In this document: positions 42,313-50,531 of the stretch, one piece after another | Position numbering within the stretch: the stretch's first letter is position 1 | How the letters are laid out: every line of letters begins with the position of its first letter | Assembly: GCF_008368715.1 (NCBI RefSeq) | Contig: NZ_SMRS01000004.1 | Coordinates: 124,001-188,000, forward strand | DNA: 64,000 nt | DNA from: Nitrincola tapanii | Lineage (GTDB): Bacteria; Pseudomonadota; Gammaproteobacteria; Pseudomonadales; Balneatricaceae | Reading direction: 5' to 3' | Translations under genes and position numbers: made by a program | The notes under the pieces: model-generated | The model's database searches: none | Told to the model about the DNA's origin: nothing | The model's input: the letters and a program-made list of their open reading frames with translations, nothing else

Positions 42313-45300
42313 TTGAAAACTCCTGATACGGCACAGATGACTTTAGAGGCGCACGCGCCCACAGCGGCCCAGATTCGTGTGGATTATCCCGATCTGCCGG
42401 TCAGTGAGCGCCGGGAAGAGATAGCGGCCTTAATTCGAGCACATCAAGTGGTCGTGATTGCGGGGGAGACCGGATCGGGTAAAACCACGCAGTTGCCGAA
42501 AATTTGTTATGAACTGGGTTTAGCGACCCAAGGCTTGATCGGTCATACTCAGCCGCGCCGTCTGGCGGCTCGCACCGTTGCGGCGCGAATTGCTGAAGAG
42601 TTAAAAACGCCCTTGGGTGAAGGTTTAGTCGGTTATCAGGTCCGTTTTCACGATCAGGTCTCTGAGCAGACAGCGATTAAACTGATGACCGATGGGATTT
42701 TGCTGGCTGAAACCCAGCGCGATCGTCTACTGAAAAAGTATTCGGTCATCATCATCGATGAAGCGCATGAGCGCAGTTTGAACATCGATTTTCTGCTCGG
42801 CTATTTGAAGCGGATTCTGCCCAAGCGCCCAGATCTGAAGCTGATCATCACCTCTGCGACCATCGATCTGCAGCGCTTTTCCAAACACTTTGATGAGGCT
42901 CCGATTATTGAAGTCTCAGGGCGCACCTATCCGGTAGAGATACTCTATCGCCCTCTGCATGAACTGGAAGTTGAGGATGAAAAAGCCGCCGATCTGCAAG
43001 CGGGTATTTTGCAAGCGGTAGATGAAATTCAGGCCTTGGAACGCAGCAAAAACGGCTTAGGACCACGCGATATCTTGATATTTTTACCGGGAGAGCGTGA
43101 GATCCGTGAAACCGCCGACACCCTGCGTAAAGCCCAGTTACGAGATACCGAAGTGGTGCCTTTGTATGCGCGCTTATCCTTGGCTGAGCAGAATAAAGTG
43201 TTTCATGAAAGTCGCCAGGCCGGGCGGCGCATCGTGCTCTCAACCAACGTCGCCGAAACCTCTCTCACCGTACCCGGTATCGGCTATGTGATCGATCCGG
43301 GTTTGGCGCGTATCTCACGTTACAGTTACCGCTCTAAAGTGCAGCGCCTGCCGATTGAAGCCATTTCACAAGCCAGCGCCAATCAGCGAGCCGGGCGTTG
43401 TGGCCGTATCGCTCCCGGTGTTTGTATCCGGCTCTATTCACAAGAGGATTTCCTGGCCCGACCGGCGTTTACCGATGCCGAAATTCGCCGTACCAATCTC
43501 GCCTCCGTCATCCTCAGTATGTTGCAGCTGAAGCTTGGAGATATTGCCCGCTTCCCCTTTGTGGATGCGCCGGACAGTCGCTTTATCAATGACGGTTTTA
43601 AGCTTCTCGAAGAGTTGGGTGCGGTGGATGCACAGCGCCAACTCACAGGGATCGGACGCCAACTTGCACGTCTACCGGTTGATCCGCGGATCGCACGTAT
43701 GCTGGTCGAAGCCAATCGTTTGGGCAGTCTCAGTGAAGTTTTGGTGATTGCCAGTGCTTTAAGCGTGCAAGATCCGCGTGAGCGTCCGCATGACAAGCGC
43801 CAGGCAGCAGATGAAAAACATCGTGCCTATGCCGATGAAGATTCTGATTTCTTAACGCTGCTCAATCTCTGGAAACTGTATGAAAGCCAGCGCTTAGAGA
43901 TGAGCCAAAATCAGTTACGCAAGTGGTGCCAACAACACTTTATCTCTTGGGTGCGGATGCGAGAGTGGCGTGATCTACATCGACAACTGCATCTAAGTTG
44001 CAAAGAGTTGGGTTTTCACGAGAACCGCGAAGCCTCGGACTATGCCTCGATTCATAAAGCGCTCTTGGCCGGCTTGTTGAGCCAGTTAGGATTGAAACAA
44101 GAGAAGGGGGAATACCTGGGCGCGCGCAACCGTCGTTTCTTTATCTTCCCAGGTTCCGGGTTGTTTAAGAAAAGCCCGAAATGGATCATGGCGGCGGAGA
44201 TGTTGGAAACCAGCAAGCTCTTTGCGCATCAAGTGGCGCGTATCGAGCCGGAGTGGATCGAAGCCCCGGCACACCATCTGGTCAAAAAAACCTGGATGGA
44301 ACCGCACTGGGAGAAAAAGCGTGCTCAGGTGGTCGCCACCGAACAGGTGACGCTCTTTGGTTTGATTATAGTCCCCAAGCGCAAAGTGCATTACGGCCCG
44401 ATAGATCCCCAGCTCAGCCATGAGTTGTTTGTGCGCAGTGCCCTGGTTGAAGGCGAGTATGACACGCGCGCGCCTTTCTTCCGTCATAATCGTGAGCTGC
44501 TTGCCAGTGTTGAGGCCTTAGAAGCCAAGTCGCGACGGCGTGATCTGTTGGTCGATGAAGAAACCCTCGCCGCATTTTATCTGCAGCGTTTTGCCGAGTT
44601 GGGCGGCGGTCATCTGGTCACGGGTCAGGCATTTGAGCGCTGGCGCAAAGAGATCGAAGCGCAGCAACCGCAAGCGCTGTTTATGCAGGAAGAGGATATT
44701 CTGCAGCGCTCAGCCCAGCATATCACCCAAGCAGACTACCCTGATGTTCTATTGTGGCAGGGTGCCAAGCTTAAGCTGCACTATCATTTTGATCCCGGAC
44801 ACGAAGAGGATGGCGTCACCCTGGATGTGCCTTTGCCGCTGTTGAAAGAGCTGCCGCAGACACGTTTGCAGTGGTTAGTACCGGGGATGCTGGCCGATAA
44901 GGTCACGGCCTTATTGCGCGGCTTGCCCAAACAACAGCGTAAGCACTTTGTGCCGGTTCCCAACTATGTGCAGGCATTTTGCCAGGCCGTCCCCTTTGCC
45001 GAGGGGGATCTTTATGAAGTGCTGGCACACCAACTCTTGCGCATGACCGGCGTGCGGATTCCGGTTGAAGATTTACGAGCCGTCCCTCTGGAAGATCACC
45101 ATCGGATGAATTTACGTCTGCTGGGGGAGAAAGGCCAAGTTCTGGCGTGTGAGCGTGACTGGCAGCGTTTACATGCCCGTTTTTCAGCCCAGGCTGAGAA
45201 GGTGCTGCAGGCCGCCACCCCTTCACAGGAGTGGGGGCGTAAAGGCTTAACGGCTTGGGATTTTAACGAACTGCCAGAATCGATCAAATTGCGCCAACTC

Positions 45301-46116
45301 GGTGGAATAGAGGTCGAAGCCTATCCTGTGCTACAGGATCGAGGTGACAGCGTAGATCTGCAAGTGGTCAGTCGCCAGTGTGAAGCACAAGCGCAAAACC
45401 CGCGTGGCTTAGCGCGCTTGATGTTGTTGATGCTGCCGGAACCCGTACGTTATATACGCAAACAGCTTCCGCAACTGGCTCAGTCGGTGTTGCTCAGCCA
45501 AAAACTGTTTGATCCCAAACGCTTAGAGGATGAGTTGCTGTTGGCCGCAGTGATGCGGGTGGCTGGGCTTTACCCGGACTACCAAGGCACATACTTACCT
45601 CGCACTCAACCCGCTTTTGAGGCGCTTTTGCAAAAAGTGAAAGCCCAGCTGCATGATGCCGCGCTGGCCTTGGCGCAGAGTGTACTGGCGCTGCATCAAA
45701 CCCGTCATGCCTTGCTCAAGCAGCTCAATGGCAAAATCGATCTGCAAGCAGTCCCGGTCTTAAACGATATCAAACATCAGCTCAATCAGTTGTTTGTAAA
45801 GGATTATCTGACACAAACTCCAAGTCTTTATCTGGAATACTATCCGCGCTTTCTGCAAGCCATTGCCTTGCGCCTAGAGAAATACCCACGAGAATTACGC
45901 CAGCAATGCGTCTGGTCAGAGCAGTTGCAAGGTCTGTGGCAGGCCTATGAGAAAAAGCTCCAGCAACAGCAGCAACAAGGCCAGGTGCAACCGGCGTTAC
46001 TTGAGTACCGTTGGTTATTAGAGGAGTACCGGGTTTCTCTCTTTGCCCAACAGCTGGGCACTAAAAAACCGGTGTCGGAGAAGCGCTTAAAGCAAGCGTT
46101 TGCGGCCTTAAGTTGA
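42313..46116 (+). CDS. hrpA: ATP-dependent RNA helicase HrpA (DEAH box)
   Basis: A 1267-residue DEAH helicase; E. coli HrpA has 1300 and acts on stalled ribosomes. N-terminal RecA domains hold GETGSGKTTQLPK, DEAHERSLNIDFLL, SATID, TNVAETSLTVPGI and QRAGRCGR, followed by HA2, OB-fold and the long HrpA-specific C-terminus (DUF3418). A TTG start at 42313 is favoured because AGGTGA lies 6 bases upstream; GTG at 42307 would touch that site, and the first ATG is at 42337. Confidence 0.93.
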   Translation: MKTPDTAQMTLEAHAPTAAQIRVDYPDLPVSERREEIAALIRAHQVVVIAGETGSGKTTQLPKICYELGLATQGLIGHTQPRRLAARTVAARIAEELKTPLGEGLVGYQVRFHDQVSEQTAIKLMTDGILLAETQRDRLLKKYSVIIIDEAHERSLNIDFLLGYLKRILPKRPDLKLIITSATIDLQRFSKHFDEAPIIEVSGRTYPVEILYRPLHELEVEDEKAADLQAGILQAVDEIQALERSKNGLGPRDILIFLPGEREIRETADTLRKAQLRDTEVVPLYARLSLAEQNKVFHESRQAGRRIVLSTNVAETSLTVPGIGYVIDPGLARISRYSYRSKVQRLPIEAISQASANQRAGRCGRIAPGVCIRLYSQEDFLARPAFTDAEIRRTNLASVILSMLQLKLGDIARFPFVDAPDSRFINDGFKLLEELGAVDAQRQLTGIGRQLARLPVDPRIARMLVEANRLGSLSEVLVIASALSVQDPRERPHDKRQAADEKHRAYADEDSDFLTLLNLWKLYESQRLEMSQNQLRKWCQQHFISWVRMREWRDLHRQLHLSCKELGFHENREASDYASIHKALLAGLLSQLGLKQEKGEYLGARNRRFFIFPGSGLFKKSPKWIMAAEMLETSKLFAHQVARIEPEWIEAPAHHLVKKTWMEPHWEKKRAQVVATEQVTLFGLIIVPKRKVHYGPIDPQLSHELFVRSALVEGEYDTRAPFFRHNRELLASVEALEAKSRRRDLLVDEETLAAFYLQRFAELGGGHLVTGQAFERWRKEIEAQQPQALFMQEEDILQRSAQHITQADYPDVLLWQGAKLKLHYHFDPGHEEDGVTLDVPLPLLKELPQTRLQWLVPGMLADKVTALLRGLPKQQRKHFVPVPNYVQAFCQAVPFAEGDLYEVLAHQLLRMTGVRIPVEDLRAVPLEDHHRMNLRLLGEKGQVLACERDWQRLHARFSAQAEKVLQAATPSQEWGRKGLTAWDFNELPESIKLRQLGGIEVEAYPVLQDRGDSVDLQVVSRQCEAQAQNPRGLARLMLLMLPEPVRYIRKQLPQLAQSVLLSQKLFDPKRLEDELLLAAVMRVAGLYPDYQGTYLPRTQPAFEALLQKVKAQLHDAALALAQSVLALHQTRHALLKQLNGKIDLQAVPVLNDIKHQLNQLFVKDYLTQTPSLYLEYYPRFLQAIALRLEKYPRELRQQCVWSEQLQGLWQAYEKKLQQQQQQGQVQPALLEYRWLLEEYRVSLFAQQLGTKKPVSEKRLKQAFAALS

Positions 46117-46211
46117 TTCGGCACGAAACCTGCTAAACCTGTTCAAGGGTTTTTTGAGATTTGAACCAGGAAGGCGTAAGCGCGTTCGATGGCCAAATCT
46201 CAAGTGCCGAA
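46117..46211. repeat. Nested inverted repeats downstream of hrpA (possible structured RNA or MITE-like element)
   Basis: TTCGGCAC at 46117-46124 pairs with GTGCCGAA at 46204-46211. Immediately inside the right arm, CAAATCTCAA (46194-46203) pairs perfectly with TTGAGATTTG (46154-46163). The left arm thus carries an extra 29 bases, which hold their own small hairpin (AAACC/GGTTT). The fold would be a three-way junction with a 30-base apical loop. The first bases follow the hrpA stop directly. This is not a simple terminator; see findings. Confidence 0.55.
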
Positions 46212-46234
46212 ATGGCGCACCCTTAGGTAAAAAA

Positions 46235-46279
46235 GGGAGAATCTTGCACTACTAAAGTGCATCAAGGTTTTCCCCTGTG
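46235..46279. repeat. Long imperfect hairpin with a TGCAC-N7-GTGCA core upstream of porin 1
   Basis: The core TGCACTACTAAAGTGCA (46245-46261) is a 17-base palindrome with the spacing of NtrC-type sites; the flanks (GGGAGAAT / GTTTTCCC) extend it into an imperfect stem of about 18 pairs. The remaining part of this 329-base gap holds an A-rich stretch and, at about 46300-46346, an imperfect stem CCTAAGC/GCCTAGG followed by six T, which may be a terminator. No -24/-12 element was found before porin 1. Confidence 0.4.
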
Positions 46280-46445
46280 CGTTGCAGCAAAAAAAGAGTC
46301 GAAACCTAAGCTTTCCACTCTCAACAGCATTGCCTAGGCTTTTTTGCTGTGTTGTAATAAATAGGTACCCGGACAGAGCACGAGGCTCTGTTCAGTAAAA
46401 ACGTGACACATTACTAGTAAGTTGAATGTTGAAGGGGAAACTCGA

Positions 46446-47468
46446 ATGAAAAAATCACTGATTGCTATGGCTGTTGCTGGCGCTATCGCGGCTCCTGCAA
46501 TTGCACAGGCTGACGCTACACTGTTTGGTACTTTCGAAATGTTCATGCAGAAAGAGCGTGGTGCTTCTGCTGAGCTGGTGTCTGATTCTTACATCGGTAT
46601 CATGGGTACTGTAGATCTGGGTCTGGAAGACACCAAAGGTATCTTCAAATGGGAACAGGGCTTGGATCTGAACGCTGGTGCTCTGGCAGATGGCGACGAG
46701 ACCTACATCGGTGCGACCGGTTCTTGGGGTACAGTAATGGGCGGTAAGACCGATCTGCCATCTGTGTACATGGTTTCTGATTACACTGATATCACTTATC
46801 AGGGTACTTACGAATCTGCACTGGGTCAGGCTTTTGCGCTGCAGTCTAACTCTCTGAGCTATGTTTCTCCTGAATTCGCGGGTGTGACTTTTGCTGCAGC
46901 CGGTGTATTCGGTGGTGAGAATACGTCTTTCTTCGCTGGCGAAGTTGATGCGAGCTCTGGTGAAAAAGACAAAACTTTTGATGCTTATAACTTAGGCGTT
47001 CAGTACGATGCTAACGGTATCTATGCTGCGGCTGCTTACGGTAAAGCTAAGACTGCTAAATTTGGTGGCGATTATTTCGGTGACTTCAATGTTTGGGGTC
47101 TGGCTGCTGGTTTCTCTGGTATCGAGAACCTGGATCTGCGCGCCTCTTATGAGCGTGGAAAAGAGAAAGCTCTGGCTCCAATCTTCTTGGGCTCTGATCT
47201 GAAAGCAACTACTTGGAATCTCTCAGCGCAGTATGATATTGCTGACACTGCAGTTTACGCTGTTTATGGTGAAACTAAATTCAGTGCAAATGGTGGTTCA
47301 GAGAAAGGCGCTTCTTACACACTGGGCGTAGCTCAGACTATGGGTAATGGTGCTGTTTATGCTGAGTTCATGGATTTCCGTAAAGATTACAAAGGTGATT
47401 CTTTGTTGAATGACCTTGGTCTTGGTGGCGATAAGACTTTCCTGGTCGGCTACCAGCTGAACTTCTAA
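46446..47468 (+). CDS. Outer-membrane porin 1 (gram-negative porin, Porin_4 type)
   Basis: A 340-residue beta-barrel protein. The signal peptide MKKSLIAMAVAGAIAAPAIAQA is followed by DATLFGTFEMFM, typical for general porins, alternating-residue strands, a loop region, and a terminal NF (GYQLNF) required for outer-membrane insertion. ATG 46446 lies after GAAGGGG. The next gene at 47865 is a paralogue with near-identical signal peptide and leader. A/T-rich third positions are more frequent than in the neighbours, as is usual for highly expressed porins. Confidence 0.92.
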   Translation: MKKSLIAMAVAGAIAAPAIAQADATLFGTFEMFMQKERGASAELVSDSYIGIMGTVDLGLEDTKGIFKWEQGLDLNAGALADGDETYIGATGSWGTVMGGKTDLPSVYMVSDYTDITYQGTYESALGQAFALQSNSLSYVSPEFAGVTFAAAGVFGGENTSFFAGEVDASSGEKDKTFDAYNLGVQYDANGIYAAAAYGKAKTAKFGGDYFGDFNVWGLAAGFSGIENLDLRASYERGKEKALAPIFLGSDLKATTWNLSAQYDIADTAVYAVYGETKFSANGGSEKGASYTLGVAQTMGNGAVYAEFMDFRKDYKGDSLLNDLGLGGDKTFLVGYQLNF

Positions 47469-47496
47469 TCTAGCCTGATATCAGGTTTAGATTCCA

Positions 47497-47522
47497 CTGG
47501 CCGCCTTCGGGCGGCCAGTTTG
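47497..47522 (+). terminator. Terminator of porin 1
   Basis: Perfect 9-base stem CTGGCCGCC/GGCGGCCAG closed by a TTCG tetraloop, followed by TTTGTCT. A separate perfect palindrome CCTGATATCAGG stands just upstream at 47474-47485. Confidence 0.85.
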
Positions 47523-47864
47523 TCTCTCCGAAAAGCACGACTTTGGTGCCTCATTCTTTCGTCGGACATTTCCAATTCTTGCAAGACCTTATTTCTTGTG
47601 CTGTAATAAGCATAACTTGAGGTGCAGAATCAGCTTGTTTACATAACTTGTTGATTTGTAAGAAACCAGATTCCGGGTTGAATTCTGACATTCTACAAAC
47701 TGTTTCCTCGAGCGGCGAACCCGGTCGGTCGGAAGGTCGTATTTTTTTCCCATCACCGGTTTGCAATAATTCGAAATTGTAGTATGTTCCTGTCTGCACC
47801 ATTTGGGTGCCCGGGATATTCAAACAACAATACTAGTATGTTGAACGTTGAAGGGGAAAAACTG
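47523..47864 (+). promoter_or_regulatory. Leader region of porin 2
   Basis: The 342 bases hold no convincing gene. The last 40 bases repeat the leader of porin 1: TACTAGTA, then GTTGAACGTTGAAGGGG before the ATG, against TTACTAGTAAGTTGAATGTTGAAGGGG (shown in part) before porin 1. The rest is moderately A/T-rich. I could not fix a -35/-10 pair with confidence. Confidence 0.4.
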
Positions 47865-48872
47865 ATGAAAAAGTCACTGATCGCTCTGGCTGTTGCTGGC
47901 GCCATGACGGTTCCTGCTATCGCTGCAGCTGATGCTACTCTGTACGGTTCATTCCGTATGAGCATGGACAAGACTAAAGAGGAATCCGCAAACCTGAAAG
48001 ATTACGGTTCACGTGTGGGTATCAAGGGTACCGTAGATCTGGGTCTGGAAGACACTAAAGGTATTTTCCTTTGGGAGCAGGCTCTTAACCTGAATAATGG
48101 CGCTCTGGGTAACGGTCGTTATGCTTATGTAGGTGCTAAAGGTTCTTGGGGTACTGCAGTTGGCGGTAAACTGGATCACGCTACTTGGAATTATGTTGGC
48201 GCAATCACTGAGTTTCAGGCTTCCGGTAAGTTCGGTGGCTTAGATGTAGGTTATGTACCAGGTGCTGGCTTCACTGGTAACCGTGCTGATCGCCGTGTAG
48301 GTAACTCCTTAGCTTATGTTTCTCCAACCGTTGCTGGTTTTGAAGCCTTCGTTGGTGGTGTATTTGCGGGTGATGCTTTATCAGCAGCTGGCACGCCTGA
48401 GAAAGACAAAACTATTGATGGTTACCAGTTAGGCGGTAAATACACTTGGGAAGACCTGGTGTTAGGTGCTGCTTACGGTGCAATTAAGTCTGGTAAAAGC
48501 AATGCGGTACTAGGTGATTATGCGATTGATCAGAACCTGTGGGGTCTGTCAGCTCGTTATAAGTTGGAAGGCTTGAGTCTTGCTGCTAAGTACGAGCAAG
48601 CAAAAAATAAAGTGACTAGCGTTAAAGATAAAGGTTATGGTCTCTATGCTGGTTATGAAGTAAATGGCTTAGGTGCTTCTCTGGGCTATTCAACTACTAA
48701 GTTGGATAATGCTGATCGTAAGAAAGCTACCCAAGTTGAAGTTTACAACAAAATGGGTAATGGCGTAGTTTCTGCTGGTTATATTGACTATAACAATGCA
48801 GCAGCTCTTGCAGGTGGTACTTCCGCTGCTTCCAACGATACCTTCTACGTTGGCTACCGCCTGAACTTCTAA
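47865..48872 (+). CDS. Outer-membrane porin 2, paralogue of porin 1
   Basis: A 335-residue porin with signal peptide MKKSLIALAVAGAMTVPAIAAA, then DATLYGSFRMSMDK. It shares with porin 1 the block GTVDLGLEDTKGIF and the C-terminal VGYRLNF ending; loops differ strongly. It arose by tandem duplication and divergence, so it may prefer different solutes. ATG 47865 follows GAAGGGGAAAA. A strong terminator follows. Confidence 0.92.
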   Translation: MKKSLIALAVAGAMTVPAIAAADATLYGSFRMSMDKTKEESANLKDYGSRVGIKGTVDLGLEDTKGIFLWEQALNLNNGALGNGRYAYVGAKGSWGTAVGGKLDHATWNYVGAITEFQASGKFGGLDVGYVPGAGFTGNRADRRVGNSLAYVSPTVAGFEAFVGGVFAGDALSAAGTPEKDKTIDGYQLGGKYTWEDLVLGAAYGAIKSGKSNAVLGDYAIDQNLWGLSARYKLEGLSLAAKYEQAKNKVTSVKDKGYGLYAGYEVNGLGASLGYSTTKLDNADRKKATQVEVYNKMGNGVVSAGYIDYNNAAALAGGTSAASNDTFYVGYRLNF

Positions 48873-48897
48873 TCTTATTTAATAAGATTAGCGGATC

Positions 48898-48925
48898 AAA
48901 AAAGGCTCCTGTGGGAGCCTTTTTG
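48898..48925 (+). terminator. Terminator of porin 2
   Basis: A-rich arm, stem AAGGCTCC/GGGAGCCTT with loop TGT, and five T. An A/T-rich inverted repeat TAATCTTATT/AATAAGATTA directly precedes it (about 48870-48890). Confidence 0.9.
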
Positions 48926-48991
48926 CTTTCTAAGAGATTGAATCAATTAGTGATTCGAGTTCTCTCTATCTCCTGTGGTGTCGATGCTTTT

Positions 48992-49075
48992 TTAACCTCC
49001 GCGCTTATCCACCCTAAACGTCGCTTCACCTGTTGCCACCAGCTTCTCTCCGACAAATACATCCGTTTGCGCCTT
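48992..49075 (-). pseudogene. 84-bp detached copy of the 3' end of the maoC/phaJ gene
   Basis: On the minus strand this segment encodes the last 27 codons and the stop of the hydratase gene at 49944-50375. It matches 49944-50027 at 82 of 84 positions, and begins exactly at the stop codon. No further maoC sequence lies beyond 49075. It is a gene remnant or integration footprint, not a functional gene. The two copies flank the mntA/hepT module as direct repeats. The rest of the 346-base gap before 49219 holds the porin 2 terminator and nothing I can recognise. Confidence 0.85.
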
Positions 49076-49218
49076 GTTTGTCTGGGCTTGAGTAGGTGCA
49101 ATGAATTTTGTGTCTAAAGCTTATAAGCGTGACTCATGCACAAAAAGAAGGTGGGATTGAAGTCATGTGTTTGATATTCTAATCTGAATGAGATTAACGA
49201 GTCACTGAAGAGTCTTTT

Positions 49219-49509
49219 ATGAAGCCATCTTTAGCCTATAAACGACATCGCAAGGCGATATTGCAGATTGTAGAAAGGCATCATGCCAAAAATCCGCGTA
49301 TTTTTGGTTCCGTTCTTCATGGCCAAGATACAGATGAAAGTGATCTCGATCTGCTCATTGACACTACAGAAGAAACCACTCTATTTGATGTGGGAGCTAT
49401 TTGCGTAGAGCTCACCGAGCTGCTTGGTGTCGAGGTTGATGTCCTGACACCCGCCGCGCTTCCTGATAGATGGAGGATGGAAGTACTCAATGAGGCTCAG
49501 GCTGTATGA
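49219..49509 (+). CDS. mntA: MntA-type nucleotidyltransferase antitoxin
   Basis: Minimal nucleotidyltransferase of 96 residues. The motif GSVLHGQDTDESDLD matches GS-x10-D-x-D of the MntA adenylyltransferases, which in the characterised Shewanella system silence the HEPN toxin by adding AMP to a tyrosine. The last codons overlap hepT by 4 bases (ATGA). Part of a small accessory insert flanked by repeats. Confidence 0.88.
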   Translation: MKPSLAYKRHRKAILQIVERHHAKNPRIFGSVLHGQDTDESDLDLLIDTTEETTLFDVGAICVELTELLGVEVDVLTPAALPDRWRMEVLNEAQAV

Positions 49510-49871
49510 GTCGTCGAGATGAGCTTGCTTTAAGGGATTATCTTGAACATATCGAACAGGCAATTCATCGTATTCAACGCTATATTGAAGAAATTGATCA
49601 TGCAAGCTTTCTTGTAAATGAAGAAAAGCAGGATGCTGTGATCCGTAATCTTGAAATTATCGGCGAAGCTGCCGGTAAGATTCAGCGCCATTTCCCAGAG
49701 TTTTCGATGCGATACCCCGATTTTCCCCTTAAAGCGGCTTATGGAACGCGTAACGCTTTAGCGCATGGCTATTTTAAAGTTGATCTGGATGTTGTCTGGA
49801 AAACCATCGAAAGGGATTTGCCGAAATTAGGAGTCCAGGTGAGTGAGATCATTCAATCCAGCATTGAATGA
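49506..49871 (+). CDS. hepT: HepT-type HEPN ribonuclease toxin
   Basis: HEPN (DUF86) protein of 121 residues. The catalytic motif R-x4-H-x-Y is present as RNALAHGY (about 91-98); the Tyr is the AMP acceptor in MntA/HepT systems. The helix IRNLEIIGEAAGKI is the DUF86 hallmark. Translationally coupled to mntA. Base composition is more A/T-rich than in neighbouring core genes, which fits acquisition. Confidence 0.88.
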   Translation: MSRRDELALRDYLEHIEQAIHRIQRYIEEIDHASFLVNEEKQDAVIRNLEIIGEAAGKIQRHFPEFSMRYPDFPLKAAYGTRNALAHGYFKVDLDVVWKTIERDLPKLGVQVSEIIQSSIE

Positions 49872-49943
49872 TCCGTTAGACCCATCTTAACAAGCGCGAT
49901 AAATCCCCATCGTTCAAGGTGATGAGTCCATCAATCCGAGTTC

Positions 49944-50375
49944 TTAACCCCCGCGCTTATCCACCATAAACGTCGCTTCACCTGTTGCCACCAGCTTCTC
50001 TCCGACAAATACATCCGTTTGCGCCTTAACGCGGCGGCGGCGCTCATCGATCTCCATGACCGTAACCACGGCTTTAGCGGTATCGCCAATAAATACCGGC
50101 GCTTTAAATTTTAACTGCTGATCGATGTAGATGGCTCCAGGCCCGGGCAGGTGCATACCGGCGACTGTCGAGATGAGGGCGGCGCTGAACATGCCATGAA
50201 CGATGCGCTGACCAAACAGAGTGGTTTTGGCGTAATCATCGTTCAGATGCACGGGGTTGTGATCACCTGAGAGGCTGGCAAACTGGCGCACATCTTCATC
50301 GGTGAGGGTTTTTTCATAGGAGGCGGACAGGCCCACGCTGAGGTCTTCCAGGTAATAGCCATGAATTTCTTGCAT
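49944..50375 (-). CDS. MaoC-like (R)-specific enoyl-CoA hydratase, PhaJ type
   Basis: Hot-dog fold hydratase, 143 residues, that converts 2-enoyl-CoA to (R)-3-hydroxyacyl-CoA, a PHA precursor. The catalytic motif reads FASLSGDHNPVHLNDDYA (Asp and His, about 33-50), followed by FGQRIVHGMFSAALIS. Size and motif match PhaJ. ATG at 50375 follows AAAGG. Its last 84 bases are copied at 48992-49075. With the acyl-CoA dehydrogenase divergent next to it and a phasin at 9980, it links fatty-acid oxidation to PHA storage. Confidence 0.87.
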   Translation of the reverse strand: MQEIHGYYLEDLSVGLSASYEKTLTDEDVRQFASLSGDHNPVHLNDDYAKTTLFGQRIVHGMFSAALISTVAGMHLPGPGAIYIDQQLKFKAPVFIGDTAKAVVTVMEIDERRRRVKAQTDVFVGEKLVATGEATFMVDKRGG

Positions 50376-50531
50376 CTTTTTAGCCTTTCATCTGTTGGTA
50401 GGGAAGATCATTCATTATGATGGAGAGAGTACCCGATTTTTGCTAAGGCAGTCACCCTTATGGCAGGCTGCAGGCATCCACTTTGCGCCGTTCTTGGTAG
50501 CGGCAAGTTTTAAACAGGAAAAGGAAAGGTT

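Noticed and set aside
47551-47823. Minus-strand frame of 90 codons between the two porins
   Set aside because: No ribosome site, odd composition, and it overlaps the porin 2 leader shared with porin 1.
48911-49117. Plus-strand frame of 68 codons after porin 2
   Set aside because: It runs antisense through the maoC remnant at 48992-49075 and starts within a terminator stem.
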